Program-made: the position numbers and the translations under genes
In this document: positions 1-8,642 of the stretch, one piece after another
Layout of the letters: each line of letters opens with the position of its first letter
Numbering within the stretch: position 1 is the first letter of the stretch
The notes under the pieces: generated by a model
What the model saw: the letters and a program-made list of their open reading frames with translations, nothing else
Database searches by the model: none
Told to the model about the DNA's origin: nothing
Source: Nitrobacter winogradskyi
GTDB taxonomy: Bacteria > Pseudomonadota > Alphaproteobacteria > Rhizobiales > Xanthobacteraceae
DNA: 64,000 nt
Direction: 5' to 3'
NCBI RefSeq assembly: GCF_006539545.1
Contig: NZ_BJNF01000027.1
Location: 36,442 to 100,441 of the forward strand

Positions 1-9
1 CTTGAAACG

Positions 10-516
10 CTAGATTTTCCGGCTGTCATAGGCCCAATGCAAGAGCGCCTGCCGTTGGCGCGGCCGGCACATGGGATCTCCCGGCTCGCAATGCTTCCTG
101 ACCTGTGACACATGACGCCGCATCGCTTTCCAGCGGCCGATCTGGCGCGCGTCCTCGTCCGGCATGCGCCGTCCCATATAGTAGCGGCAATACCACTGGA
201 ACCAACCACGCGGGTCGTCGGGATGAATCCAGCCCTTGCGTCGCCAGACCGAAAGCGGCTGGCTGGCATCGACGCCGAAATAGTTGAGCGAACAGTCGCG
301 GCCAGTGGATGAAAGCCTGGCCCGCGCGAACCAGTTCGCCGGAAACTCGTCCCGGCAGTCGGTCAGATACTTGCCGCAGAACACGCCGAGTTCGAGCATC
401 TGCTTCGGAGTAAGGTCGGGCTGGAAGGCCGGATCGAAGCTGCGGCCGGCCGGCGCCGTCAATCGATAGCGATAGTCGCTTTGCATCCTGTCGTTGACGG
501 TAATGACACGGCCCAT
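10..516 (-). CDS. conserved protein of unknown function, Cys/Trp-rich
   Basis: Complete 168-residue protein with an ATG start and TAG stop. It has no signal peptide or membrane segment. The composition is striking: at least six cysteines, many tryptophans and tyrosines, and a basic C-terminal half. Around residues 85-117 lies a dense aromatic stretch containing GWIHPDDPRGWFQWYCRYY. I recall uncharacterised homologues with this segment in other rhizobia-like bacteria and in fungi, but I know no function. It stands alone; the next gene on either strand is nearly 400 bases away, beyond a repeat cluster. Function unknown; the gene itself looks real. Confidence 0.8.
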   Translation of the reverse strand: MGRVITVNDRMQSDYRYRLTAPAGRSFDPAFQPDLTPKQMLELGVFCGKYLTDCRDEFPANWFARARLSSTGRDCSLNYFGVDASQPLSVWRRKGWIHPDDPRGWFQWYCRYYMGRRMPDEDARQIGRWKAMRRHVSQVRKHCEPGDPMCRPRQRQALLHWAYDSRKI

Positions 517-530
517 TGGGTCAGTTTAGA

Positions 531-805
531 GCGTTTTCGAGCGAAGTGGACACCGGTTCGCGTGAAGAAAACGCGACAGAACAAAATCATACAGCCCGCT
601 TCTGATTCAATCAGAAGCGGAAAGGCTCTAGCGCAGGAATCGAACCAGACGACGCCTGACGCGCGTCATCAACGAAAATCTCGCATCTTTTCGAGCGGCC
701 GACCCTATAGCCTTCGTTTCTGACGGAACCAAAGATGAAATTCCATGATCCTGATTTGACGCGTTTTCTTCACGCGAACCAGTGTCCACGCCGCTCGAAA
801 ACGCT
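531..805. repeat. inverted pair of interspersed repeats (family A) with a family B palindrome between
   Basis: A 45-base copy at 531-575 and its near-perfect reverse complement at 760-804 (about four mismatches) face each other across 184 bases. Family A has a core reading TTCGAGCGAAG, then CCGGTTCGCGTGAAG, then AAAACGCG. A 23-base palindrome (family B, CGCTTCTGATT core) lies at 598-620. The rest of 517-893 holds no gene that I can see. The same families recur through the host part of the window. Confidence 0.85.
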
Positions 806-893
806 ATAGCTTTCGTCACGCAATTCAAGGCGAACAGGATCGCAGCAGGCGGGATTCAACCTTGCTCCTGAACACCGAACAGAGGAGATTTTG

Positions 894-1136
894 ATGGCGG
901 AAGATAACTTTGAAGTCGAAACTGAAGGTTCTGCAATCGCAGCGTTTACGCTGGCTCAATTCGCGTTCTGGGGTCTCATCGAGAGCGGGGTTATCTCAAC
1001 CGAGAAGGCGGCGGACATGCTGGAACAAGGAGTAACAGCGCTTTCCAAGGGAGATTCAGCCAATCGGAAGGCGGCGCAGATGTTGCAAACCATCCTCGAC
1101 ATGGTGCAGCGTAATCAAAGGTCGAGCGTTAACTAG
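894..1136 (+). CDS. small hypothetical protein
   Basis: 80 residues from ATG 894, which follows GAGGAG at 882-887 with six bases between; a TTG directly before it (891) would add one residue but is badly spaced. The protein is acidic at the N-terminus and mostly helical in appearance, with no signal peptide. The segment GSAIAAFTLAQFAFWGLIESG is hydrophobic but contains E and looks like a buried helix, not a clear membrane span. No family recognised. The Shine-Dalgarno sequence supports translation. Confidence 0.65.
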   Translation: MAEDNFEVETEGSAIAAFTLAQFAFWGLIESGVISTEKAADMLEQGVTALSKGDSANRKAAQMLQTILDMVQRNQRSSVN

Positions 1137-1165
1137 AGCGTGGACCGATCAAGTTGCATCGGACC

Positions 1166-1217
1166 AACCGGTATCCATCCTTGGGTCATGCCCGAGGACG
1201 CGCTTCGCTCGAAAACG
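1166..1217. repeat. interspersed repeat, family A (partial copy)
   Basis: Begins AACCGGTATCCATCC, has the inner complementary pair TTGGGTCATGCCCGA, and ends CGCTTCGCTCGAAAACG. This matches the longer form of family A seen at 36367 and 40661, where the inner part is CTCGGGTC..GACCCGAG. The TTTTCTTCACGCG end is missing here. The copy ends just before the next small gene. Confidence 0.75.
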
Positions 1218-1239
1218 TCATGAACCGCTGGTGGGTGTC

Positions 1240-1473
1240 ATGTCATCAAACATAGAACCGCTGGCGCGAGCGATGGCAGAACGAATCTGCCGGTCTCAAC
1301 TCATGAATGAATCGGAAATTCCGGGCTGGGTGGACCGCCACTGGGAGGTCGCAGCCGCAATGCTGGAGTCCGGCGCCATGGACGAAATGGGCGAATGGCA
1401 GCCCGGACAGGACTGGCGACGTGGCCTGGAAGCGTACCGCGAACGACTAGCCGCGAAGCACACCGTCCGATAA
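1240..1473 (+). CDS. small hypothetical protein
   Basis: 77 residues from ATG 1240; a GTG at 1231 in frame would add three residues. No good ribosome site precedes either start, because the upstream DNA is the end of a family A repeat. The protein is soluble and rich in E, M and W, with a pattern of short helices (residues 5-20 and 30-50). No signal peptide, cysteine motif or known domain. It runs in the same direction as its small neighbours but 104 and 96 bases from them. Function unknown. Confidence 0.55.
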   Translation: MSSNIEPLARAMAERICRSQLMNESEIPGWVDRHWEVAAAMLESGAMDEMGEWQPGQDWRRGLEAYRERLAAKHTVR

Positions 1474-1568
1474 AAATCCAGCTTTGACCCCTCTCGACCC
1501 CCGCCCGGGAAAAGGGCATGATCAGGATCTGGACGCCTTTTTTCTCCGTCCCCATCCGAAGGTCTCCG

Positions 1569-1775
1569 ATGGACGTATTTCCCGATCAACTGAGCATCGT
1601 CACGGTGAACGCTTCACGCCCTTTGATCCGGCCTGACGGTCGCTACGCGATAGAACTGGCAACGACGGAACTTGGCTCGATCGCGTTCGAGGTCGATGAG
1701 CAAGCGCTTTACGCCTTGCGTCAGGCTATAGGTGAAATCGAGACGGAAATGAAACGGAGACCCGGAAGGGCCTGA
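1569..1775 (+). CDS. small hypothetical protein
   Basis: Start chosen at ATG 1569 (68 residues). The frame is open from an ATG at 1518, but the 17 extra residues (PFFSVPIRRS) look like translated non-coding DNA. The part from 1569 reads as a compact alpha/beta protein with alternating hydrophobic strands (IELATTELGSIAFEVDEQAL) and a C-terminal helix. No signal, membrane segment or known domain. Function unknown; moderate confidence that it is expressed. Confidence 0.5.
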   Translation: MDVFPDQLSIVTVNASRPLIRPDGRYAIELATTELGSIAFEVDEQALYALRQAIGEIETEMKRRPGRA

Positions 1776-1848
1776 TCCGACCAGCCGAGCTGTTACCTCC
1801 CCGTGGAGGAGACGCTTTTTAGATTTCCGTCTTCACCCGGAAGCCCCA

Positions 1849-2022
1849 TCAGGCATTCGCGATCTTTTCACCGTGCAGCGTCAGTTCCTGCTGCCATGCG
1901 CTGCCGGTATGGGTCTCCTTGCCTGTCTTCTGAACAGCCGCGATCAGCGCGTTGAGGCCCAGCAATGTTGCTATGATGAGAATGACCATCAAGACAGCTT
2001 TGATCTTCTTTTCGTTATCCAT
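1849..2022 (-). CDS. small single-span membrane protein
   Basis: 57 residues, ATG start, TGA stop. Translating the minus strand gives MDNEKKIKAV, then a hydrophobic stretch from about residue 9 to 30 (LMVILIIATLLGLNALIAAV), then a polar tail ending HGEKIANA. This is a classic short membrane peptide: a basic, charged N-terminus followed by one helix. An AGAGGAA sequence precedes the ATG by about ten bases. It is divergent from nothing and convergent with the small gene ending at 1775. No family recognised; the clean coding pattern makes it likely real. Confidence 0.6.
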   Translation of the reverse strand: MDNEKKIKAVLMVILIIATLLGLNALIAAVQKTGKETHTGSAWQQELTLHGEKIANA

Positions 2023-2326
2023 TTCGTTTCGTTCCTCTCATGACAACCGGAAAGGTGCGCCGATGGAAAACGGCGCGACCGTGCGTCTGATGATGTGCGG
2101 GTGAATAGGCTGATCAGGGTCACTCTCGAACAGATGAGGTCGCCGCAGCAGGTGTTCCAGACACTATGCTGTTTTCCGGCGCTTCGCGACGGGATTTTAT
2201 CGCCTCACGCAAAATCGCCTCGGCCCGGGTTCCGCTTTTCCGCCATCCTTTAGACGCGTCACGACCATTCGACTTTGCTGCGCGCTTTTAACGAGCGCGC
2301 AACGTTTATACGGAAAGCTCCCTATG

Positions 2327-2387
2327 CGCGTTCGGGCGAAGTATGTCCTGGGGGCTTGCCCCCGGGAAGAACATCGGTTCGCGTGAA
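2327..2387. repeat. interspersed repeat, family A (long form, diverged)
   Basis: Reads GCGTTCGGGCGAAGTATGTCC, a perfect inner hairpin GGGGGCTTGCCCCC, and ends CGGTTCGCGTGAA. The gap 2023-2412 otherwise shows no gene; its right end supplies the ribosome site of the next small gene. Confidence 0.7.
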
Positions 2388-2412
2388 TAAGGAGGGGGAG
2401 GACCATGGAACC

Positions 2413-2646
2413 GTGAGCGACACCCGCGATGCCAATGGCCGAGCCGGGCCGCAACGATTCTCCCGCGCATCGACGCGCTCGCTTGCGCAAACGTCATCCC
2501 GTCTTGCCCATTGGCCGCCGCCGTTCCGCGGCACAGCCACGAAGCCGAAGATCGTCCGCCATAAGCCGGATGAGAAACCACAGCGGGCAAAGCCTCGCGG
2601 CTGGCGCCTCACGCGGGCCATGTTCTCCGAATTCGAGGAAGAATGA
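2413..2646 (+). CDS. small basic hypothetical protein
   Basis: 77 residues from GTG 2413, after a strong purine-rich site (AAGGAGGGGGAGG, 2387-2399). A frame open upstream to 2275 runs through a repeat and is not used. The protein is very basic and proline/arginine-rich, and ends with a helical RAMFSEFEEE. It is convergent with glmU, 27 bases between the stops. An ATG at 2404 gives only a four-codon frame. No domain recognised. It could be a spurious frame, but the ribosome site argues for a gene. Confidence 0.4.
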   Translation: MSDTRDANGRAGPQRFSRASTRSLAQTSSRLAHWPPPFRGTATKPKIVRHKPDEKPQRAKPRGWRLTRAMFSEFEEE

Positions 2647-2673
2647 ATCTTCGGCTCGCCTCGGCCTCCTTCT

Positions 2674-4071
2674 TCAACCGGTCTTCTGTTTCCTGGCGAG
2701 CAGCTTCATCTCTCGGAATCTCTTTGCCCAGCCCTCGCGCAGGGTTTGCTGGCCCCGGCCGACCGCGAGCGCGTCATCAGGCACGTTTTTGGTGACGACC
2801 GAACCCGATCCTATGTAAGCCCCGGCGCCGATCCTGAGCGGCGCGACCAGTGAGGAGTTGGAGCCGACGAACGCCCCCTCGCCGATCTCGGTGCGGTGCT
2901 TGTTGAAGCCGTCATAGTTGCAGGTGATGGTGCCCGCGCCGATGTTGGCGTTGGCCCCCACATGGGCATCGCCGATATAGGTCAGATGATTGACCTTGGC
3001 GCCGGCTTCGAGAACGGCGGCCTTGGTCTCGACGAAATTCCCGATCCGCGCGCCCTCGCCCACCGACGTTCCCGGCCGCAGCCGGGCATAGGGGCCGACG
3101 GAGGCGTTCCTGCCGATTGATGCCTGTACCAGGTGAGAGAATGCGTGAATTACCGCGCCGTCGGCGATCGTCACGCCCTGCCCGATGATGACGTAGGGCT
3201 CGATGGTCACGTCCTTGCCGAATGAGGTATCGGCGGAAAGAAAGACCGTTTCGGGGGCCACCATGGTCACGCCGGCGTCGAGCGCAGCCTTGCGCAGCCG
3301 CGCCTGCATGACCTGTTCGGCCTCGGCCAGTTGAGCCTTGGTGTTGATGCCGCGCACTTCGTCCTCGCCGGTTTCGATCACCGCCGCCGTCAGACCCATA
3401 TCTCCGACGATGCCGACGGCGTCGGTGAGATAGTATTCGCCCTTGCTGTTGGTGTTGCCGATCTTTTCAATGATCCGCAGCGCCGTCCTGCCGTCGAAGG
3501 CCATGACGCCGGCGTTGCAAAGCGTCATGCGGCGTTCGTCGGGGCTGGCGTCCGCGTCCTCGCGGATCGCTGTAAGCCGGCCATCGGTCACGATCAGCCT
3601 GCCGTACCCCGCAGGATCGTGGGCATGAAAGCCGAGCACGGCCAGAGACGCACCCGCCCGCAACGGCGCCCGCATCCTCGCGAACGTATCGGCCGAGATC
3701 AGCGGCGTGTCGCCGAAAGCGATCAGCAGATCGTCGGCGCCGCGGATGATGGCCTCCTTCGCCGCGAGGACAGCGTGCGCCGTTCCCAGGCGCTCGTCCT
3801 GGACGAACGTCATGACGTCCGGCCGCACCCGCCTCGCTTCATCCGCCACAGCCTGATGGCCGGGACCAACGACAACCGCCAGCGACGTCCCGGCACCGCC
3901 CGGCGCGGCCGCCAGCACATGAGACAACAGCGTCTGTCCTCCCACCGGATGCAACACTTTAGGCAGCGAGGAGCGCATCCGTGTCCCCTCACCCGCGGCC
4001 AGCACGATGGTCAGACAATTCCGGCCGCTCATTCGAATCCCCGTGGTTGGCGCATCAAACGTCGCCGTCAT
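2674..4071 (-). CDS. glmU: bifunctional UDP-N-acetylglucosamine pyrophosphorylase / glucosamine-1-phosphate N-acetyltransferase
   Basis: GlmU acetylates glucosamine-1-phosphate and then transfers UMP from UTP, giving UDP-GlcNAc for peptidoglycan and lipid A. The N-terminal uridyltransferase carries LAAGEGTRM (residues 24-32) and the downstream [11 protein letters not shown]. The C-terminal half is a left-handed beta-helix of hexapeptide repeats. It includes [10 protein letters not shown], whose His matches the catalytic base of the acetyltransferase, and [13 protein letters not shown]. Length is 465 residues; an internal ATG at codon 14 would give 452, closer to the usual 450-460, and neither start has a strong ribosome site. 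In many relatives glmS follows glmU; here a small basic gene lies convergent instead. Confidence 0.97.
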   Translation of the reverse strand: MTATFDAPTTGIRMSGRNCLTIVLAAGEGTRMRSSLPKVLHPVGGQTLLSHVLAAAPGGAGTSLAVVVGPGHQAVADEARRVRPDVMTFVQDERLGTAHAVLAAKEAIIRGADDLLIAFGDTPLISADTFARMRAPLRAGASLAVLGFHAHDPAGYGRLIVTDGRLTAIREDADASPDERRMTLCNAGVMAFDGRTALRIIEKIGNTNSKGEYYLTDAVGIVGDMGLTAAVIETGEDEVRGINTKAQLAEAEQVMQARLRKAALDAGVTMVAPETVFLSADTSFGKDVTIEPYVIIGQGVTIADGAVIHAFSHLVQASIGRNASVGPYARLRPGTSVGEGARIGNFVETKAAVLEAGAKVNHLTYIGDAHVGANANIGAGTITCNYDGFNKHRTEIGEGAFVGSNSSLVAPLRIGAGAYIGSGSVVTKNVPDDALAVGRGQQTLREGWAKRFREMKLLARKQKTG

Positions 4072-4176
4072 TAATCTTTTTTCTCGAAACTGAAAACCGA
4101 CCGGCTTCCCTGAGATCAGGCGGGTTTCCTGCTAACATTCCGCCATGATTCGGAACGGGGGTCCGGCATCATCATT

Positions 4177-5442
4177 ATGGCGAAGAATCAGAACGGCTTA
4201 GCCGAAAGCGCAGGGGCCGATGAAAGCAGCGGCCGGCCGGGCGGCTTTCTTGCCGACGAGGACGGATTCGACCGCCGCACCATATGGCGGCTCGGATCCT
4301 GGGGCGTCGGGTCCATCGGAGCCGTCATCGTCGCCCTCCTGGTATACAATTCCGGAGCCGCTCTCCGGTCCCGGCCGCTCGCCGGCGCCGATCTCGCAAA
4401 GCCATCGCCGCAGCTGGAGATCGCGCAGGCGGCCGAGAGGAAAATCGAACGCCTTTCGTCCGCCATCGACACGTTGAACAGCGATCGCGACCGGCTGTTC
4501 GCCCGTCTCGCCGCACTCGAGCAGGGTTTCGAATCCGTCACCGGCTCCATAAGCCGGAACGCGTCACAGACCAACGCTATGGCAACGACGACCTCGACGC
4601 CGGCGGCCAGTGAGCCCGCTCCGGTCCGAGAGCCTGACTCACCGGGCCCAGACGCCTCGACAGCCGCAAATGCGTCCACCGATGCGCCGCTCGCCGCACC
4701 GGCCGCTTTCATCACCGCTGCCACAGCGGCAGCGGTGAAGCCTCCGATCGCCGCTTCTTCTCCCGTAGCTGCATCACCGCCCGCGATAGCCGCACATGAT
4801 CCGCCCGCAACAATACCTGGCGGACAGAGTGAAACGGCCACGCTCGGGACCACGAAATCCGAACCCGGGAAAACCCTTCACCATCACAAGGAGGCGCAGA
4901 TCGTTGCCGCATCCATTCCCCCGATCGCTGATGCGCCGCAACCACCTCTCCCCGCTCAGGCATCGTCCCCTGAAACGGTGAAAGACATGAGCCCCGTCCC
5001 GGTGCCGCGCACCGAGTTCGGCGTCGATCTGGGAAGCGCCGTTTCGATCAAAGGATTGCGAACGCTCTGGCAAAGCCTTCTGAAATCAGAGCCGAAGGAA
5101 TTGACGTCGCTGCATCCGATCATCGTGCTGAAAGAAAACGGCAACAGCATTCAGATGCGTCTGGTCGCCGGGCCGCTCACCGATGCGGCAACTGCCGCCA
5201 GGATCTGCGCGGTGCTGTCCGAGAACGGCCGAACCTGCGGCACCACCGTCTTCGACGGCCAGCGCCTCGCCATGAACGAAGACGGCAAGGACAGCGCCGT
5301 TACCCCCGCGACAAAAAAGCCGAAAATAGCGCCTGCGTCGCGACGTCGGCCTGCCCGGAAATCGACGCGAGTCGAGGAGCCGGCACAGCCACCACCTCCT
5401 CCTCCGAAGCCGGCAGCATTCAGCCCGTTCTTTTCACGCTGA
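4177..5442 (+). CDS. single-span membrane protein with coiled coil and SPOR-like C-terminus
   Basis: 421 residues. An acidic cytoplasmic N-terminus is followed by one membrane helix (about residues 40-58, GVGSIGAVIVALLVY). Then come a short coiled coil (about 85-120, ERKIERLSSAIDTLNSDRDR), a long Ala/Pro-rich linker to about 275, and a folded domain at about 290-380. That domain (IIVLKENGNSIQMRLVAGPL..AARICAVLSENGRTC) resembles SPOR peptidoglycan-binding repeats. The last 40 residues are basic and proline-rich. The architecture suggests an inner-membrane protein reaching the cell wall. Divergent from glmU across 105 bases. Specific role unknown. Confidence 0.8.
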   Translation: MAKNQNGLAESAGADESSGRPGGFLADEDGFDRRTIWRLGSWGVGSIGAVIVALLVYNSGAALRSRPLAGADLAKPSPQLEIAQAAERKIERLSSAIDTLNSDRDRLFARLAALEQGFESVTGSISRNASQTNAMATTTSTPAASEPAPVREPDSPGPDASTAANASTDAPLAAPAAFITAATAAAVKPPIAASSPVAASPPAIAAHDPPATIPGGQSETATLGTTKSEPGKTLHHHKEAQIVAASIPPIADAPQPPLPAQASSPETVKDMSPVPVPRTEFGVDLGSAVSIKGLRTLWQSLLKSEPKELTSLHPIIVLKENGNSIQMRLVAGPLTDAATAARICAVLSENGRTCGTTVFDGQRLAMNEDGKDSAVTPATKKPKIAPASRRRPARKSTRVEEPAQPPPPPPKPAAFSPFFSR

Positions 5443-5505
5443 CTCCATCCGGCGGGGGCCGGATTCCGGGTTGTCCGCTCTACCGATCCGGATCATATTC
5501 ACGCA

Positions 5506-5886
5506 ATGAAAAAAGACCCGTTCCGACTGACGCCTTATCAGGTGCAATGGTTGCTGATCGTGGGATTCCTGAGCGTCGGTTATGCGCTCTATCTTCGCTA
5601 TCTCGCGATTGAACTATCGACGGTATCACTGGCGTGCGACTCCGGCCTGCAAACCATGCTGTGTCGGGGCCGGAGCATCGCCACCTACCTGTTTCGCAAT
5701 CAGGTCTTCGGAATTGCGGCGCTGGTCGTCGCGGTGCTGCATGTGATGCGGCCCTCGATCGTGCTTCTGACTGCGGGGTTGAGCGCCGCCGGCTTTGGAA
5801 TCGTCCTCTACAATGCCGGTCTTTCGGGCCTCGCGATCGGCCTGCTTATCCTTGGGTTTGCGCGGCCCGCGCCCGCCACAGCGTGA
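5506..5886 (+). CDS. small polytopic membrane protein
   Basis: 126 residues with about four hydrophobic segments (residues 12-30, 66-80, 82-100 and 103-122). Two cysteines sit in the first loop (SLACDSGLQTMLCRG), which could form a periplasmic disulfide. The size and the Cys pair recall disulfide-isomerase or VKOR-like membrane proteins, but the CxxC motif is absent, so I do not assign it. It starts 63 bases after the SPOR-like gene and could be co-transcribed. Its 3' end overlaps the convergent GH17 gene by 41 bases. Confidence 0.75.
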   Translation: MKKDPFRLTPYQVQWLLIVGFLSVGYALYLRYLAIELSTVSLACDSGLQTMLCRGRSIATYLFRNQVFGIAALVVAVLHVMRPSIVLLTAGLSAAGFGIVLYNAGLSGLAIGLLILGFARPAPATA

Positions 5887-7462
5887 TCCCGAGCATGGCG
5901 TACACCACACAGGTCCAGAGCGACTGCCAGTTCTTCGGGCCTTCGTTAAATCCGATATAGACCGCCGCGATTATCAGCAGACCGGCAAAAGCCGATTCCG
6001 CGATGGGGCGAATGCCGGTGAGCGGACGATTGAGCCATGCCAGCGCCCAGCACGGCGCCACGGCCATTGACAACGCGGCGAAGGGAAAATCCCGGTACCG
6101 TGGATCGAAGACGAAGCCGAGCGCCGTCTCCGCCGCGATCAAGGTGGTCACGAGCAGCGTTATCCCCAGCATCACGGTCAACACCGAGCCGGTGCGACCC
6201 GGGCGCGGACCTATCAATTCGACGAATGTCGGCAGCGCGCGTCCCGACATCAGGGCGTTCGCACCCAGCAGCGGAGCGATGACCCCCGCCGCCAGCAGCA
6301 CCCCCCAGCGCAGCGAGTTGCCGAGCCCGTAGCTCTCGTAACACAGCTTGTCCGCGGCCACTCCGAGCAGGATTCCCGCCGTCGTCGCCGAGATCGCCAC
6401 CGCAATCCAGGACATCCACCGCGGTTTCCAGGGCTTCCGCCGCAACGTCAGCATGGCGACCCCGAAGACAAGGACGCATAAGCCCATCCCGGCGCCCATC
6501 TGGATCTTCCAGAGCGGGAAATTGCGGACGGGTTCTCCGGCCGGATATTTCAGATCGCGCGGATCAGCCTCGATCAGGCCCCAGTTGCCGCCGACCGTAC
6601 CTTCGAGCTGGCGCTTCCAGGGCTGGTCATAGGCCTCGATCAGGTTGACGCGGAATTTCTCGCGTTTCGCCATGTCGAGAATTTCGGACACCACACGCGC
6701 CTGATTGGCGCGAGATGGCAGCGCGCCTTCCCGCATCCGGCCGGCGCTCGGCCATCCGGTCTCGCCGATCAGGATCTCCTTGGCGGGAAACGACGCCGCG
6801 ACCTGCTTGCGGATGGCGCCGACATGCGCGGCGGCGTTACGTGAGCGAACAGGAATATCCTCCCAGTAGGGAAGGATATGGATGGTGACGAAATCGACCG
6901 CGTCATAGACTTCGCGGTTGCGCAGCCAGTATTCCCAGACGTCCGCGTAGGTCACCGGCACCTTCACCTGCGACTTCACCAGCCGGATGTTCGCCGCGAG
7001 ATCGGAGGCGGTCATTTCCCCGCGCAGCAAAACCTCGTTACCGACGACGAGCGCGGTGATGACGTTGGGATATTCCTTCGCAAGACCGATCGCGACATTG
7101 ATCTGGGCCAGATTTTTCAACCGGTTGTTGCCAAGCCAGATGCCCTGGATGACCTTGAGGCCAACCTTCTCGGCGAGAGCGGGCAGCCGGTCGAGGCCGT
7201 TCTCGATCGAGTAGGTCCTGACGCAATTCGAGATCTTCGCCAGCTGGGCAAGATCTTCGGCAATCTGCTCGGGCGCGATCTCGATCGTGGCGACCAGCGG
7301 GGTCTGTTGCCCCCGGAACGGTGCATAGGACACGCATTCCAGCTTCGCCGCCGGATCGATCGGAGCCCGCGCAAGCCGGATCGGCGCGCCGAGCCACCAC
7401 CATGCTGCCGCGATCAGACCTAGCGAAATGATGAGAAGCGCCAGTGGCGTGCGAAATGAAAT
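5846..7462 (-). CDS. GH17-domain membrane protein of beta-glucan synthesis (NdvC-like)
   Basis: The protein has an N-terminal membrane anchor, a glycoside hydrolase family 17 domain and about eight C-terminal membrane helices. Both GH17 catalytic glutamates are visible, in VVGNEVLLRG and in IGETGWPSAG. The first canonical start in frame is GTG 7333, but it would cut off a clear signal anchor (PLALLIISLGLIAAAWWWLG) encoded just upstream. The frame is open to the stop at 7478-7480. A GGAGG at 7472-7476 lies nine bases before an ATT codon (7460-7462), which I take as the start (538 residues). Neighbouring NdvB-like synthase and fold similarity suggest glucan branching or cyclisation, as reported for NdvC of Bradyrhizobium. 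The exact reaction is inferred. Confidence 0.85.
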   Translation of the reverse strand: MSFRTPLALLIISLGLIAAAWWWLGAPIRLARAPIDPAAKLECVSYAPFRGQQTPLVATIEIAPEQIAEDLAQLAKISNCVRTYSIENGLDRLPALAEKVGLKVIQGIWLGNNRLKNLAQINVAIGLAKEYPNVITALVVGNEVLLRGEMTASDLAANIRLVKSQVKVPVTYADVWEYWLRNREVYDAVDFVTIHILPYWEDIPVRSRNAAAHVGAIRKQVAASFPAKEILIGETGWPSAGRMREGALPSRANQARVVSEILDMAKREKFRVNLIEAYDQPWKRQLEGTVGGNWGLIEADPRDLKYPAGEPVRNFPLWKIQMGAGMGLCVLVFGVAMLTLRRKPWKPRWMSWIAVAISATTAGILLGVAADKLCYESYGLGNSLRWGVLLAAGVIAPLLGANALMSGRALPTFVELIGPRPGRTGSVLTVMLGITLLVTTLIAAETALGFVFDPRYRDFPFAALSMAVAPCWALAWLNRPLTGIRPIAESAFAGLLIIAAVYIGFNEGPKNWQSLWTCVVYAMLGITLWRARAAQTQG

Positions 7463-7490
7463 CGGCCCTATCCTCCACTAGAACATTTTT

Positions 7491-7577
7491 GCTTCTGATC
7501 AATCAAAAGCAAAGCTCCAGATTGTTGTTTTAAGACGTTTTCTTCACGCGAACCGGCACCCGCTTCGCTCGCGAACG
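7491..7577. repeat. family B palindrome followed by a family A copy
   Basis: GCTTCTGATCAATCAAAAGC at 7491-7510, then at 7534-7577 the family A core GTTTTCTTCACGCGAACCGG ending CGCTCGCGAACG. The remaining 7578-7890 lies upstream of the exported-protein gene. I see no gene in it. Confidence 0.75.
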
Positions 7578-7890
7578 CGAGAGAGTCGTCCGATTAGCTT
7601 GTCGGGACCGTCCTGCCAAGAGCCGCGACCGGGCCACCACAATCATCGGGCCACGTTTGTCCCTGATGCGATCAAACCTCTCATCTGCTGGACAAAATTC
7701 AGAATCTCCGTCATTTGGAAATCTTTGCGGACGAATTTGACATTCGCAATCTGCTTGCGCGATCTGCCTGGCGACACCTCGCGAGAGCGAATGATCAGAA
7801 TCACGCGACCAGGGCGCCTCGCCGCATTGGGGACTAATTTGCCCGTCATTGCGGGCAAGTGGTGCGGCGGGCAAGAGTCGGGGGACTTTC

Positions 7891-8466
7891 ATGCGTCGAA
7901 TACTGTTTGGATTCGAGAAAGCGTTGTGGCGTGGCCTTGCCGTTCCAGGCTTCGCCTTGCTGTTCGGTATCGGCGGAGCGATCGCGCAAAGCGGTGATCT
8001 GCGAGCCCAGGATCAAAACAAGCCGGCGACGGAGAACGGGACAAACGGGGCTGACGGGGCCAAGGACAGCCAGCGTAAAACCGACGAGTTCGTCGAAGCC
8101 GCCCGCGTCATCAACGGTCCAGCGGGAAATCCGGAATGCGTCTGGCTCGGCCGCCGCGTGGTTGTCCTGATGTGGCGCGACGACCTGGATACGGCCTTCC
8201 GTCATCTCGATCTCTATGATCGCTTCGGATGCCCCGGCGGTCACGTCCAGGCGGCGTTCCGTTGCCTGGTCCGGTTCGGACCCATCGACCCCAAGGCGCC
8301 CGATGCGCTGAGCGGTCGCGTTCATGCCTGCTGGATCAATCCGGACGCACAGCCGTCCGGGCAGGATGCCGCGACCTCCCCGCCGGCGGGTCACTCCACC
8401 CCTGCGCCCGCAACTCCGGCGCCGCCGCAGCCAGCGCCCGCTCCCGCCACCCCGAAGAAAAAGTAA
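7891..8466 (+). CDS. small exported protein of the beta-glucan locus
   Basis: 191 residues from ATG 7891, preceded by GGGGGAC. The upstream open frame from 7849 is not needed. The N-terminus is a signal peptide (basic MRRILFGFEKALWR, hydrophobic core, AIAQS cleavage region). The mature part has four cysteines (PECVW, RFGCPGG, FRCLV, HACWIN), which may form two disulfides, and a Pro/Ala-rich basic tail ending PKKK. I recall small proteins like this annotated as beta-1,3;1,6-glucan biosynthesis proteins beside ndvB in Bradyrhizobium. It lies 176 bases upstream of the synthase, same strand. Its biochemical role is not known to me. Confidence 0.75.
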   Translation: MRRILFGFEKALWRGLAVPGFALLFGIGGAIAQSGDLRAQDQNKPATENGTNGADGAKDSQRKTDEFVEAARVINGPAGNPECVWLGRRVVVLMWRDDLDTAFRHLDLYDRFGCPGGHVQAAFRCLVRFGPIDPKAPDALSGRVHACWINPDAQPSGQDAATSPPAGHSTPAPATPAPPQPAPAPATPKKK

Positions 8467-8642
8467 ACGCCACTCCGCCAGAAACAGTTTCGATTTTTGG
8501 GATCACGCGGAACCGCCTTCAAAACGCCACGGCACCATACGAGTTGTTAATTATGTCGCAGAATTATGTCTGCTAATGTGTCGGTCGGGCCCAGGGGCAG
8601 GTCCGCGTTTCTGGCAGGCACGCCCCTTATGGTTTAGTCGCG

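Noticed and set aside
7643..7858. 71-codon minus-strand frame upstream of the exported glucan-locus gene
   Set aside because: No ribosome site or recognised family; it lies in the probable promoter region of the plus-strand gene.
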